Below, one piece after another: positions 5,889 through 5,896 of a DNA stretch of 5,896 nt. This DNA is from Comamonadaceae bacterium. Lineage in GTDB: Bacteria; Pseudomonadota; Gammaproteobacteria; Burkholderiales; Burkholderiaceae_C. Made by a program: the position numbers and the translations under genes. Location: the NCBI GenBank assembly GCA_947478935.1, contig CANJXV010000167.1, forward strand, positions 1-5,896, in the 5' to 3' direction. Below the pieces are notes generated by a model, which was not told the origin of the DNA, made no database searches, and saw only the letters and a list, made by a program, of their open reading frames with translations. How positions within the stretch are numbered: position 1 is the stretch's first letter; each line of letters starts with the position of its first letter.

Positions 5889-5890
5889 GT
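5875..5890. promoter_or_regulatory. NrdR box 2 (proximal), overlapping the -10 element
   Basis: ACACCATATATAGTGT matches the NrdR consensus (ACACWATATATWGTGT type) at nearly every position, with C instead of A/T at position 5. Its start is 32 bp from box 1, about three helical turns, which is the paired spacing known for NrdR operators. It covers the -10 element. I infer an nrd operon, most likely the class Ia nrdA-nrdB pair, just downstream. Confidence 0.85.
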
Positions 5891-5896
5891 GGCCTG

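Larger units (their letters stand above)
5585..5896 (+). promoter_or_regulatory. Intergenic region after ampD, upstream of a probable RNR operon
   Basis: These 312 nt hold no open frame that I can support. After the ampD stop come two runs of seven T (5585-5591 and 5600-5606). The second is inside a weak hairpin, CTTGTT/AACAAG (5596-5601/5609-5614), which is not a convincing intrinsic terminator because no T-run follows it. An 8-bp pairing AGCCCCAA/TTGGGGCT (5613-5620/5665-5672) has a long loop. Further right are an imperfect stem-loop (5698-5753), a repeated GTGCAC pair (5792-5818), and finally NrdR-like boxes and a strong promoter. The T-rich stretch just after ampD contrasts with the G/C-rich surroundings. 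Confidence 0.7.

Overview
This window looks like the chromosome of a betaproteobacterium, probably Burkholderiales and perhaps Comamonadaceae. I infer this from the gene order (tRNA-Met, a secreted hypothetical, miaB; then ffh, a CcsA-domain gene, a PP0621-type gene, ampD, and an RNR-type promoter), the moderately high G+C and the close family resemblance of the proteins. It is a core housekeeping region. There are no insertion sequences, phage genes, CRISPR arrays, toxin-antitoxin pairs or obvious defence genes. I did not find a novel system. The most informative non-coding signal is at the far right edge.

Left part (1-2477, plus strand): a tRNA with anticodon CAT follows a perfect TATAAT box and is closed by an intrinsic terminator. 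Behind it lies a tightly packed plus-strand group. It comprises a small exported protein of unknown function, the tRNA methylthiotransferase MiaB (its real start is internal to the longest open frame), and an exported bacterial lipocalin whose start overlaps the miaB stop by 14 nt.

Middle (2492-3856, minus strand): ffh, encoding the SRP GTPase/M-domain protein, converges on the lipocalin with only 14 nt between the stops. It diverges from the next group across an 81-nt gap.

Right part (3938-5584, plus strand): three overlapping genes form a translationally coupled unit. They are a polytopic membrane protein with a CcsA/HemX-like (YpjD) domain, a 73-residue membrane-anchored protein with a putative zinc-binding CxxC/CxxxH motif (PP0621-like), and ampD, the cytoplasmic anhydro-muropeptide amidase of peptidoglycan recycling. 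The first gene may be translated from a leaderless mRNA.

The last 312 nt (5585-5896) contain no supportable gene. They end in a near-consensus sigma-70 promoter framed by two NrdR-box-like palindromes exactly 32 bp apart. This strongly suggests that a ribonucleotide reductase operon (nrdA/nrdB or similar) starts just beyond the window. Upstream of it are a GTGCAC repeat pair and an imperfect stem-loop of unknown role.
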